From assembly GCF_900078195.1 (NCBI RefSeq), contig NZ_FJVE01000006.1:64501-128500 (forward strand): a stretch of DNA of 64,000 nucleotides, in the 5' to 3' direction. Source of the stretch: Clostridium sp. Marseille-P299. Its GTDB lineage: Bacteria > Bacillota > Clostridia > Lachnospirales > Lachnospiraceae. Shown piece after piece: positions 17,337 to 26,093 of the stretch (the first letter of the stretch is position 1; every line of letters starts with the position of its first letter). Position numbers and translations under genes: made by a program. The notes under the pieces are model-generated. The model saw nothing but the letters and a program-made list of their open reading frames with translations, did no database searches and was not told the DNA's origin.

Positions 17337-17780
17337 CTAAAATTCTTCTTCTTCCTCTGGATCATCTTCATGAATATCGTTCTTAGGTTTTTGAAGGCCT
17401 TCAATTTTGATACCTTTCTTTTCAGCATAATCCCAAAGAGCTGCGTGAATTGCTTCTTCAGCTAATAAAGAACAGTGTACCTTAGCTGCTGGCAATCCAT
17501 CAAGTGCCTCCATAACTGCTTTGTTAGTAACCTTAAGAGCTTCTTCAATTGTAAGACCCTTTACTAACTCAGTTGCCATACTGCTTGTTGCAACTGCAGC
17601 GCCACATCCGAATGTCTTAAACTTTACTTCATTAATGATTCCATTATCATCAATATCAAGGTACATTCTCATAATGTCTCCACATTTAGCATTACCTACT
17701 GTACCTACACCACTTGCATTTTCTATTTCTCCCATGTTTCTTGGGTTTTGAAAGTGATCCATAACCTTTTCACTGTACAT
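17337..17780 (-). CDS. iscU: Iron-sulfur cluster scaffold protein IscU/NifU-like
   Basis: 147 residues. Cytoplasmic scaffold on which [2Fe-2S]/[4Fe-4S] clusters are built from sulfur given by the neighbouring desulfurase. The three cluster ligands Cys33 (NAKCGD), Cys59 (FGCGAA) and Cys103 (VHCSLL) and Asp35 are in place. Relative to short IscU it has an acidic C-terminal tail ending in DPEEEEEF, common in clostridial NifU-type scaffolds. It lies 33 bases after iscS and 31 before mnmA. Confidence 0.95.
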   Translation of the reverse strand: MYSEKVMDHFQNPRNMGEIENASGVGTVGNAKCGDIMRMYLDIDDNGIINEVKFKTFGCGAAVATSSMATELVKGLTIEEALKVTNKAVMEALDGLPAAKVHCSLLAEEAIHAALWDYAEKKGIKIEGLQKPKNDIHEDDPEEEEEF

Positions 17781-17813
17781 ATTTATTCCTCCAGTCGCTT
17801 CAATAAAATAAAT

Positions 17814-18998
17814 CTATTTTTTATTTTTCTTCATAAAATCTTCGTATAATGGAGACATATCTCTTAATTTTGCAACGATTTCCTTCATACAATCAATGGT
17901 ATAATCGATTTCTTCTTTTGTTGTATTCTCACTAAGTGTTAATCTTAATGAACCATGTGCAATCTCGTGTGGTAAGCCAATTGCTAATAATACATGAGAT
18001 GGGTCAAGGGAGCCTGATGTACAAGCAGAACCACTAGAACCACAAATACCTTTCATATCAAGCATGATTAGTAATGATTCACCTTCAATAAATTGAAAAC
18101 TAAAGTTTGCATTGTTTGGTAGACGGTTTCTTCTATGACCGTTTAATCTAGTATATGGAATTTCTTTTAATGTTCGATCAATTAAGTAATCTCTTAATTC
18201 AATTTCTTTTCTTGTCTTTTCTTCCATATCACGACAGGCAATTTCAGTTGCTTTACCAAGGCCTACAATACCTGGTACGTTTTCTGTTCCAGCTCTACGT
18301 TTTCTTTCCTGTGCTCCACCATGGATGAAAGAACGAATCTTAGTTCCATTTTTAATATAAAGGAATCCAATGCCCTTTGGTCCATTAATTTTGTGACCAC
18401 TTGCACTTAACATATCAATATTTAATTCTTGCACATCAATTGGAAGTTGTCCAAACGCTTGAACAGCATCTGTGTGGAATAAGATACCATTTTCTTTTGC
18501 AATTTGACCAATTTCTTTGATTGGTTGAATCGTACCAATCTCATTATTTGCAAACATAATAGAAATCAAAATCGTAGTTGGACGAATCGCTGCCTTTAAT
18601 TCATCTAGTTTTACAAGGCCATTCTCATCAACATTAAGGTATGTCACCTCATATCCATTCTTCTCTAAGTATTCACAAGTATGCAAAACTGCATGATGTT
18701 CTATTTTAGATGTAATAATATGATTGCCCTTATTTTTATAGCTTTCAGCTACACCCTTGATTGCCCAGTTATCTGCTTCTGTACCACCAGCAGTGAAAAA
18801 GATTTCATTCGTGTTGCATCCAATCGCTTTTGCTATTGTATCTCTTGCGTCTGTAACAGCTGTTTTATTTTGAGCTGCAAAATCATATATGCTTGATGGA
18901 TTTCCAAATTTTTCATTAAAATATGGAAGCATTGCTTCCACTACTTCTACTTTTGTTTGAGTAGTCGCTGCATTATCCAAATAAATTGTTTTATTCAT
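17814..18998 (-). CDS. iscS: Cysteine desulfurase IscS/NifS
   Basis: 394 residues from ATG 18998, chosen because AGG lies seven bases upstream and the family starts MNKTIYLDNAATT. This PLP enzyme converts cysteine to alanine and passes persulfide sulfur to IscU and MnmA. The PLP lysine is in SASGHKINGPKGIGF, the active-site cysteine in GSSGSACTSGS, and HTDAVQAFG binds the cofactor. First gene of iscS-iscU-mnmA. An iscR repressor gene, often found upstream, is absent; the 600-base upstream gap contains hairpins but no T-box or other riboswitch I can recognise. Confidence 0.96.
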   Translation of the reverse strand: MNKTIYLDNAATTQTKVEVVEAMLPYFNEKFGNPSSIYDFAAQNKTAVTDARDTIAKAIGCNTNEIFFTAGGTEADNWAIKGVAESYKNKGNHIITSKIEHHAVLHTCEYLEKNGYEVTYLNVDENGLVKLDELKAAIRPTTILISIMFANNEIGTIQPIKEIGQIAKENGILFHTDAVQAFGQLPIDVQELNIDMLSASGHKINGPKGIGFLYIKNGTKIRSFIHGGAQERKRRAGTENVPGIVGLGKATEIACRDMEEKTRKEIELRDYLIDRTLKEIPYTRLNGHRRNRLPNNANFSFQFIEGESLLIMLDMKGICGSSGSACTSGSLDPSHVLLAIGLPHEIAHGSLRLTLSENTTKEEIDYTIDCMKEIVAKLRDMSPLYEDFMKKNKK

Positions 18999-19111
18999 TG
19001 AAGCACCTATGCCTTTCATATATTTTAAGTTCTCTAAAACGAAGGATATGTACCCACATACCCGTCATTAATTACGACTAAAGAGCGCAGTCGCTTTAGT
19101 CACATTTATTT

Positions 19112-19145
19112 TGCACGAGTGCGCACCCTTAGCAGAGCATTTTTT
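19112..19145. repeat. Short hairpin repeat, copy B, upstream of iscS
   Basis: GCAC-N4-GCGC-AC-CCTTAGC-AG-AGC-A-TTTTTT, matching the element at 16051-16086 in order, spacing and orientation. The 600-base gap from 18999 to 19615 also holds GACTAAAG/CTTTAGTC and TAAAATACAG/CTGTATTTTA inverted repeats and is otherwise AT-rich without coding signal. Confidence 0.5.
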
Positions 19146-19615
19146 AAAATACAGAAAATAGTGTTAATTCCTGTATTTTAAAAATAGAGTATTCTTTTAT
19201 CATAAATTGTTTTATGATTTTATGCAAGTTTATTGTATTGTAATATTCTGGTTCCAAGACCAAAAGGCTCTCGAAACATATTATGGCTTTTTTATTGATT
19301 TGTCAATCAAACCAAACGTAATCTTTGTATTTCATATCATTTTTCTTACTTTTAAATGCTACGAAACATAGTTAATCCAATAATTATCCATATTTTATTA
19401 TTTACATATATTACGTAATAAAACTAATTATGCTACAAAAAATCATTTCCTAGTGGATTACTAGGATATAAGCATTGTAATCCTATTGATTTTATTTGTC
19501 AATCCCTTGAGCAATAAAATTCTTTTATGTCCAAGCATTCAGAAAATCAGTAATCATGTATGGATTATCAATGGAATATATATTAATAATATTCAATTCA
19601 ATAAGGAGTCCACGT

Positions 19616-21157
19616 ATGAGCAAAAATACGATTATTAAGGGTACAATCATTTTGACCATTGCAGGCCTAATCACCCGTATTATTGGCTTCTTTTATAAAA
19701 TCTTCCTTTCAAATGCACTAGGTGCAGAGCTCTTAGGGGTATATCAACTTGTATTTCCAATCTACGGTATTTGTTTTACCATTTATGCTTCAGGAATACA
19801 AACAGGTATCTCAAAATTAGTAGCTGAAGAAGTTGGTCATTGTAATTTAAAAGGAGCGAAAAAAATACTAAAGGTCGGTATTTTATTATCTTTTAGTATT
19901 GCTACTATACTTGGTATTCTAGTATTTAAAAACAGTGATTTTATAGCTACTAGAATACTCCTTGAAGCAAAAAGCGCCTCTTCCTTACGAATTCTTGCTA
20001 TTGTTTTCCCCTTTTGCGGTATAACTGCTTGTATTAATGGCTACTATTACGGATTAAAGCGAGCTGGTATCCCTGCTACCACTCAATTGTTAGAACAAAT
20101 CATACGTGTAGGTGTAGTATATTATCTCGCATACAAACTGGGTAATGGTAGTATTAAAGCGACCTGTGAGCTAGCTGTTTTTGGTCTTGTCATTGGAGAA
20201 ATAGCTTCTAATATATATAATATTATATCACTAATTGTCGTAAAACCAAACAAAAAAGATTTTTTAATGAATTCTAAGAGTACTTTAACAGACAAGAACA
20301 CTAAAAAACATCTAAAAGAACTCTCAGGAATTAGCTTTCCTTTAACGATAAATCGTTTACTAATTAGCCTTTTACATAGCTTTGAATCTATCCTAATACC
20401 TAGTTTATTAAAAAAGCACGGGCTATCCAATGTGGAAGCTTTGAGTTTATATGGTATTTTAACTGGTATGACAATACCTTTTTTACTATTTCCTTCTACA
20501 ATAACAAATTCACTATCTGTTTTATTATTGCCAACTATTTCTGAGGCAAATGCAAAAAATAATAATAAAATGATTGCACATACAATCAGTGTTTCAATAA
20601 AGTACAGTTTAATGCTTGGAATTTTTAGTACAGGGATTTTCATATTCTTTGGAAATCCTCTTGGTATCGCCGTATTTAATCAACCTGCTGCTGGAACTTA
20701 TTTAGTAATTTTATCTTGGCTATGTCCATTCCTATATGTAGGTACTACTATGGGAAGTATCTTAAATGGACTAGGTAAAACCCATTTAAACTTTATTAAT
20801 TCAATTTTAGCGTTATCCATTCGAATTTTACTGATGGTAATTCTTATTCCAAAGCAAGGTATTACAGGCTATTTGATTAGCCTTTTAATAAGTCAACTTT
20901 TATCAGCAGCACTTGACACAGTATTTATTTACAAAACCGTTTACTTCCCATTTGATGCTATGAATTCCTTACTAAAACCAGCAGTTGTTATTGGATGCAC
21001 CTCTTCTTTTTTCTATCAACTCTATTGCTTTTTACTTGAAAAAACTCAGATAAGCAACTTGATTCTTATCTTACTTACTTGCATTGTAATCTGCATTTTG
21101 TACGTTGCTTTTTTAATTATGTTCCAATCGATAAAAGCAGGTGAATGGAAGTCATAG
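19616..21157 (+). CDS. spoVB: SpoVB/MurJ-like polysaccharide flippase (MVF family)
   Basis: 513 residues and about 14 membrane helices. The family flips lipid-linked precursors across the membrane; SpoVB acts in spore cortex formation. The start MSKNTIIKGTIILTIAGLIT, then RIIGFFYKIFLSNALGAELLG and YQLVFPIYG are typical of the SpoVB subgroup. ATG 19616 is preceded by AAGGAG at seven bases; an upstream in-frame ATG at 19556 has no ribosome site. It stands alone on the plus strand. Cortex versus general cell-wall role is not decidable from sequence alone. Confidence 0.9.
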   Translation: MSKNTIIKGTIILTIAGLITRIIGFFYKIFLSNALGAELLGVYQLVFPIYGICFTIYASGIQTGISKLVAEEVGHCNLKGAKKILKVGILLSFSIATILGILVFKNSDFIATRILLEAKSASSLRILAIVFPFCGITACINGYYYGLKRAGIPATTQLLEQIIRVGVVYYLAYKLGNGSIKATCELAVFGLVIGEIASNIYNIISLIVVKPNKKDFLMNSKSTLTDKNTKKHLKELSGISFPLTINRLLISLLHSFESILIPSLLKKHGLSNVEALSLYGILTGMTIPFLLFPSTITNSLSVLLLPTISEANAKNNNKMIAHTISVSIKYSLMLGIFSTGIFIFFGNPLGIAVFNQPAAGTYLVILSWLCPFLYVGTTMGSILNGLGKTHLNFINSILALSIRILLMVILIPKQGITGYLISLLISQLLSAALDTVFIYKTVYFPFDAMNSLLKPAVVIGCTSSFFYQLYCFLLEKTQISNLILILLTCIVICILYVAFLIMFQSIKAGEWKS

Positions 21158-21221
21158 TATATTCTGCCATGGCTAGATAAGGTTAACAACTGGCTTAAAT
21201 CCTGCCATATTATATTTATTA

Positions 21222-21310
21222 AATAATTAGGGACTTTTACAGAATATTTTACTTGTATGATAGTAATAAAATACATACAAAGAAAAATTATTCTAGAAAG
21301 TCCCTTATTA
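21222..21310 (-). terminator. Long interrupted hairpin after the proline-rich protein gene
   Basis: Outer arms AGGGACTTTTACAGAAT and ATTCTAGAAAGTCCCT pair, inner arms ATTTTACTTGTATG and CATACAAAGAAAAAT pair, giving a stem of about 35 bases with small bulges. It lies between convergent genes and may terminate both. Confidence 0.65.
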
Positions 21311-21317
21311 ACTCTAT

Positions 21318-21776
21318 TTAAAAGCAACGGAAGAATAGGATTCTTCTTATATTAATTCGTTCAAATACCCAACGATTTCTTCTCCAGCGGAATCCTTCTA
21401 CATGATTTCTACCTACGAAAGTAGGGTAAAACCAGAAATTATCACCGCCAATTAGCCACATATATGCAAAGCGATGAAGACATCTTCTTATTCCACCTTG
21501 ATGAAATAAGGTAGGTTCACCACCAATAAACTGTCCTCTTTCTTGTGGTCCGCCAAATTGAGATGGCATTTCAGGAGTAAAATTTGGTGGCGCCGTCAAT
21601 GGCTGCATTGCACCTGGAGGCGGTGGACCTGGAGGGCCTGGTCTTTGACCTGGAGGTGGTGGTGGCGGGCCTGGAGGGCCTGGTCTTTGACCTGGAGGTG
21701 GTGGGAATAACTGCTGAAGTATCAAGTCATTCGTTTGATTATATTTTTCATAAATTTCATCTTTATACAAGGTCAT
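21318..21776 (-). CDS. Proline/glycine-rich low-complexity protein
   Basis: About 152 residues; not a family I can name. After a short acidic N-terminus comes a repeat region of prolines (PPPPGQRPGPPGPPPPP, twice), then a conserved-looking C-terminal part rich in Trp, Phe and Arg (WLIGGDNFWFYPTFVGRNHV, FRWRRNRWVFERI, ending RRILFFRCF). No signal peptide is visible. The repeat is encoded by a 35-base perfect direct repeat (21628-21662 and 21670-21704). Starts at 21776, 21785 or 21800 are possible; 21776 follows AAAGGA closely. Such proline-rich, arginine-ended proteins are sometimes spore-coat or envelope proteins, but that is inference. Confidence 0.7.
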   Translation of the reverse strand: MTLYKDEIYEKYNQTNDLILQQLFPPPPGQRPGPPGPPPPPPGQRPGPPGPPPPGAMQPLTAPPNFTPEMPSQFGGPQERGQFIGGEPTLFHQGGIRRCLHRFAYMWLIGGDNFWFYPTFVGRNHVEGFRWRRNRWVFERINIRRILFFRCF

Positions 21777-21878
21777 GATTCCTTTCATATTCAAATTCAT
21801 ACAATATCTTATGAAAATCTTTATAAAAGGTGAAACTTATAGTAAAGAACATCCATTATCTAGTTCCATAAATACAAA

Positions 21879-21910
21879 TGAGCCAGATTGTCTAAAACAA
21901 CCTGACCCAT
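21879..21910 (-). terminator. Probable terminator of the pectate lyase gene
   Basis: Imperfect hairpin on the minus strand (GGGTCAGGTTGT paired with ACAATCTGGCTCAT), followed by TTGTATTTATGG. It starts about 45 bases past the stop of the pectate lyase gene. Confidence 0.55.
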
Positions 21911-21956
21911 TATTTACTATATTTACGAAGATCTAGACAAATTTATAATCCGATTA

Positions 21957-24900
21957 TTATTTATTATTTAAAGAAATATAATATAGATTCACATTTGTAT
22001 CTTTCTTTGTAATCGAATGTGTACCTGCTGATAAATCAACTTCTAAGATACCATTACTAATTGCATAATCTGTTCCATCAATCGCTATTTTAAGATTACA
22101 TCCAGTATTAAATACTAGCTTTAAAGTAGCATCGGAAGTTGTTGTAAATGAAATATTTGTTGCAGATTCCATTTTCAAACAAGTAGTTAATGTTAAATCC
22201 TTATAAGTAACAGTTCCTTTTGATGTTGATAAACTACCTTTCAATGTATAGAAATCGCTAACAAGTGCATCTGTAGTAAAGTTGTGTTCATAAACGAAAG
22301 TTTCAGTACCACCAGTTTCTCCACCGCCGATTTCTCCGCCACCGGTTTCTCCACCACCGGTCTCTCCACCGCCAGTTTCTCCACCACCGGTTTCTCCACC
22401 GTTGTTATCACTATTTCCACCAGATAACACACTTACAACAATATTTTCAGTTTTATTATCAGAGGAAAATCTTGCTCCGATTACTCCACCGTCTGTTGAA
22501 AATGTTCCAAATTGACTGGAAGAAGAAACAATTGCTACACCATTAGTATTAATAGTTCCATCTGCATTTCTCCATAGTTTATGGAAATCTGTTCCTACTG
22601 TAGGAATCGTAACATCGATAAAATCACCTGCTGTAGTACCAGTAGATATTACTTCGCCTCTTGAGGAAGAAGAACCGGTATTCATAACCTGTAAGGAAGT
22701 AACCTGATACCATTTACTACTATTGTATAAAACAAGATACTCTCCACTTAAATTAACATATTTATCTGACGTATTATTTGTTGTGTAAGAAATTGCATTT
22801 GCTACATATGCATTGCTACAACGATATAAGCTGAAATTATTTTTAGAACCGCCTAAATTATTATTAAAAGCAGTAGCATTGATAACCTTAATCGCACTTG
22901 GATTATTATTATCTGTAAAACCATGGTGTAAGTTTTCAATAGCAATACAATTAATAACTATATGTGGAGTTCCAACACCAGAACCACCAAGTTTAAATCC
23001 GTTTCCATCACAATTTGCGTTTGTAGTTCCATTTTCAGTAACACCATTTCTCATAGCAATACTATTCTTTATTGTAACAACACCAATTGGTCCTGTTTCT
23101 GTTTTTGCGAATAAATCCCAACCATCATCACTGTTGTTGTAAGATAAACATCCATCAAAAACATTGCCTTCACCACAAGTTAATTTTGCAGCAAATCCAT
23201 CTGCATTTTCATAAGTAGCAGGATCGCAATTATTTTTAGAAGTACAGTTTAAAATTGTATTATAACTTGGCCAATCATTAAAATCTGTTACAGAAGAACT
23301 TGATCTACTAATTTGTAATCCTGTATCTCTATTGGAATCAAATACACAATTTTCTATAATATTATGACTTCCAGATAACATCATACCATTATCTGCAGCG
23401 CCATAAATTGTAATTCCGCCAACATACCAATAGTTCGCATTTAATTGTATACCTCTTGCATTAAGTGAAGTATCATTTGAATATGCTTGGGATGAAAAAT
23501 CTAACGTTACTTTTGCACCTTTGCTTGCCTTTAAAACTTTATAGGCACTTGCTGTACCTGAATTATCTGCACTTATTGTAATCTGATGATCAAATACATA
23601 AGTACCTTCTTTTAAGATAATAGCTACACCATCAAGGGTAGAAGCATTTGCAATTGCTGTTTCTAAATCCAATGGACTATCATAAGTACCGGTTGCTGTA
23701 GAAGTTCCGGATGGAGAAACATATAGCACATTCGTAAATTCAGAATCCGCAATATCATATAGATTCGTTTTTGCTCCTGCAGATTGGGAAACTACTGGAG
23801 TTTCAGTAACTTCAGGTGCCTTCGTTGGTGCTACTGTTACGGTAGGCGCGACCGTTGGAGCTACGGTTACTGTTGGCGCAGTCGTTGGTTCTGGAGTTGC
23901 AGTAGGTGCTACTGTTACGGTAGGTGCTACTGTTGGTGCTACCGTTGGAGTTACCTCTGGACTAACAACGATTGAATTTCCACCTACGGATTTTAAATCA
24001 GAGGTGTAACTTTTAATTGCACTCATAAGTTCTGCATTAACAGCAGAAGATGTATCATCCACTGCATTATTAAAGGTCCAACTAAAATCTCCACCATTCA
24101 TTCTTCCAGCGTAAGCTGTTACTTCTGCTTCTACATTTTCTGGAGCATCTGGAGTATAGTCATAGATCACAGAAGCATTTGTATCAAAATTATTGTATGT
24201 AGTTCCACCACTAACAGTTTTATAAGTATCTGTTACTTTTTCATTTCTTGAGGTAGCAAGATATGCATCAAATTGAGTTGCATCTTCCTGCGCATAGACA
24301 AGTCTTGTTGCACCTTCAATCTTATTATTGTAAGCTTTGATCATTCCGCCAGCTTCACCAGAGAAAGTACCAGTACTTCCACCATAAATATCAGTACCTT
24401 GAAGTGAGCTAAGCATTGGATATTTACAATTTCTAAAATAGTTTGCTTCTACAAATGCAGAAGAACCTTTCGTCACACCAACACCGTATTTCGAATTACC
24501 ATCAAAATAATTATTATAAATGTGGATGGTACCTACACGAATACGTGGATGGCGTGAATCGGAATGATCAAACCAATTGTGATGATACGTTACAAAAAAC
24601 TCTTTACTGTCACTCATACCACATAAGGATGATTTTCCAGAATCAAAGAAGTGGTTATAGGAAACTGTAACATAATTAGAAAATCCCTTTACATCACAAG
24701 AGCCATCTCCTTTTACTTGGTCAGCATCACTACCAGCAGCTCCGTATAAAATATCATTATTATGTACCCATATATTTTCATTGTTCGTATCCAAAGAAAT
24801 TCCGTCATCTGGGAAAAGCATAAAACCAAGATTTCTCACCTCAACATTATGAGCATCTCTTAATAACATTCCCCAACCATATGCAGTTGCATCTTCACCA

Positions 24901-25640
24901 ACACCTTCAATCGTTACATTATAGCAACCTTTTACCTGAAGATATCCGTTACTATTAAGTCCAGTAATATCGCTTCCATCAATTTTACCAATGATTCGGA
25001 TAATAAGTGGTGTCTTATCATATCCTTTTTGTCTCAATGTTAAAATGTTTGCAAGGCCAGTAGCAGTTGTTGTGCTACCCTTAGAATTTGTAATAACATC
25101 TAATTGTACTGTATTTACAGTATCTGCAGTTACATAAATAATTTGTGCATTGCTTGGAACTGTTCCATCATCATTATATCCACCAGAACCTGTTCCCATT
25201 GGAGATTGCTTTGCAAATGCAAAACCTTCACGTACCTGTTCAGCTACTGAAATCGTTTCCGAAATAGCAAATGACGTAGCTTCGCTGTTATTGATAATCG
25301 GAACTACTTTAATTATGTAATTTCCTTTTTCCAACCCTAAAACATCTGCTCTACAATAGGTTGAATATTGTCTTATTAGATCATTATCAAGTTGCTTAAA
25401 TTCAGCGTTTGAAGCATCTGCTGCTTTATAATATACGTTATACCCACTAGCCGTAGATATTGGTGTCCATTCCACATATGCTGATTCAAGCCATCCCCCC
25501 GATTCATTTAATATGATCTCATTTGTACTTCTCGTTGTTACGTTACTTGCTGCATTTACATTCACTTGCGAATAAAATACCGTTGAGGTTGCCAATAATA
25601 AAGCAACAACTTTTTTTAACCCTTCTTTTGTAGCCCTCAT
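21957..25640 (-). CDS. Secreted modular pectate lyase, PL1 + PL9 with C-terminal binding domain
   Basis: 1227 residues. Cleaves homogalacturonan by beta-elimination outside the cell. Order: signal peptide (1-30); a fibronectin-III-like domain (about 40-135); PL1 domain (about 140-500) with the calcium/active-site region DQVKGDGSCDVKG and the RxPxxR signature at Arg363-Arg368 (RHPRIR); a Val-Ala-Pro-Thr linker (560-620); PL9 domain (about 625-1060) with the catalytic lysine candidate Lys819 in NADGFAAKLTCGEGNVFDG and DDGWD at 838; a GGGET repeat linker; and a C-terminal beta-sandwich of about 110 residues (FVYEHNFTT...YYISLNNK) that resembles the CBM77-type pectin-binding modules of PL1/PL9 enzymes. 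ATG 25640 follows AAGGAG. Two cre-like sites lie upstream. Confidence 0.93.
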   Translation of the reverse strand: MRATKEGLKKVVALLLATSTVFYSQVNVNAASNVTTRSTNEIILNESGGWLESAYVEWTPISTASGYNVYYKAADASNAEFKQLDNDLIRQYSTYCRADVLGLEKGNYIIKVVPIINNSEATSFAISETISVAEQVREGFAFAKQSPMGTGSGGYNDDGTVPSNAQIIYVTADTVNTVQLDVITNSKGSTTTATGLANILTLRQKGYDKTPLIIRIIGKIDGSDITGLNSNGYLQVKGCYNVTIEGVGEDATAYGWGMLLRDAHNVEVRNLGFMLFPDDGISLDTNNENIWVHNNDILYGAAGSDADQVKGDGSCDVKGFSNYVTVSYNHFFDSGKSSLCGMSDSKEFFVTYHHNWFDHSDSRHPRIRVGTIHIYNNYFDGNSKYGVGVTKGSSAFVEANYFRNCKYPMLSSLQGTDIYGGSTGTFSGEAGGMIKAYNNKIEGATRLVYAQEDATQFDAYLATSRNEKVTDTYKTVSGGTTYNNFDTNASVIYDYTPDAPENVEAEVTAYAGRMNGGDFSWTFNNAVDDTSSAVNAELMSAIKSYTSDLKSVGGNSIVVSPEVTPTVAPTVAPTVTVAPTATPEPTTAPTVTVAPTVAPTVTVAPTKAPEVTETPVVSQSAGAKTNLYDIADSEFTNVLYVSPSGTSTATGTYDSPLDLETAIANASTLDGVAIILKEGTYVFDHQITISADNSGTASAYKVLKASKGAKVTLDFSSQAYSNDTSLNARGIQLNANYWYVGGITIYGAADNGMMLSGSHNIIENCVFDSNRDTGLQISRSSSSVTDFNDWPSYNTILNCTSKNNCDPATYENADGFAAKLTCGEGNVFDGCLSYNNSDDGWDLFAKTETGPIGVVTIKNSIAMRNGVTENGTTNANCDGNGFKLGGSGVGTPHIVINCIAIENLHHGFTDNNNPSAIKVINATAFNNNLGGSKNNFSLYRCSNAYVANAISYTTNNTSDKYVNLSGEYLVLYNSSKWYQVTSLQVMNTGSSSSRGEVISTGTTAGDFIDVTIPTVGTDFHKLWRNADGTINTNGVAIVSSSSQFGTFSTDGGVIGARFSSDNKTENIVVSVLSGGNSDNNGGETGGGETGGGETGGGETGGGEIGGGETGGTETFVYEHNFTTDALVSDFYTLKGSLSTSKGTVTYKDLTLTTCLKMESATNISFTTTSDATLKLVFNTGCNLKIAIDGTDYAISNGILEVDLSAGTHSITKKDTNVNLYYISLNNK

Positions 25641-25702
25641 AAAAAAATCTCCTTATAAATTATTTTTTCATAATTAAGTAATTATTTTTATGTGGAATGT
25701 CA

Positions 25703-25716
25703 TATAAGCGCTTACA
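25703..25716. promoter_or_regulatory. cre-like catabolite-repression site, proximal
   Basis: Read on the minus strand TGTAAGCGCTTATA, one mismatch from the CcpA consensus TGWAANCGNTNWCA, 63 bases before the pectate lyase start. Confidence 0.65.
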
Positions 25717-25889
25717 TTTTAATACTTAATTATGCATTTTTTAATATACTCTCATATTACAAATCATTCCATGGGATATTATGCCTATATTATACCTATT
25801 AATTATTTTATTTTGGTGCTTTTGTACAAATATTTTGTTTTACAAATTACAAGAGATTTTAAATTTTTTTATTACTTATTGTTTCATTG

Positions 25890-25903
25890 TGAAAGCACTT
25901 ACA
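25890..25903. promoter_or_regulatory. cre-like site, distal
   Basis: TGAAAGCACTTACA on the plus strand matches the CcpA consensus except for CA in place of the central CG. It lies about 250 bases before the pectate lyase start. The surrounding gap (25641-26093) otherwise holds a TATAAT-type -10 candidate near 25793 and the GH9 terminator. Confidence 0.45.
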
Positions 25904-25945
25904 TAAATTACTTGTCACAAAATGCAATTTACCTTTGATTTTTAC

Positions 25946-26031
25946 GTAAAAAGGGACTGTAATACTAAATATTATGCATATGCTCCATTTACAAAAACAT
26001 ATACGGCAATATTTATAACAGTCCCTTTTAC
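25946..26031 (-). terminator. Long hairpin terminator of the GH48-GH9 operon
   Basis: Arms GTAAAAAGGGACTGT and ACAGTCCCTTTTAC pair at the base; AAATATT/AATATTT and GCATATG/CATATAC extend the stem inward. The minus-strand exit is CCCTTTTTACG. It lies 62 bases past the GH9 stop. Confidence 0.8.
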
Positions 26032-26093
26032 TTAGCTAGAATTTTTTAATTACTACTATTAATAATACCCCCTCAAAACATTTCATTTCATAA

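Noticed and set aside
19020..19615. Possible T-box or other riboswitch before iscS
   Set aside because: No GGTGGNACCGCG or T-box bulge sequence, no specifier loop; only simple hairpins.
20122..20643. 173-codon frame antisense to the flippase gene
   Set aside because: Shadow of the plus-strand membrane protein; no ribosome site, and the plus-strand product is a clear family member.
23784..23975. Frame rich in Cys, Tyr and Trp opposite the pectate lyase linker
   Set aside because: Arises from the repetitive Pro-Thr linker codons read on the other strand.
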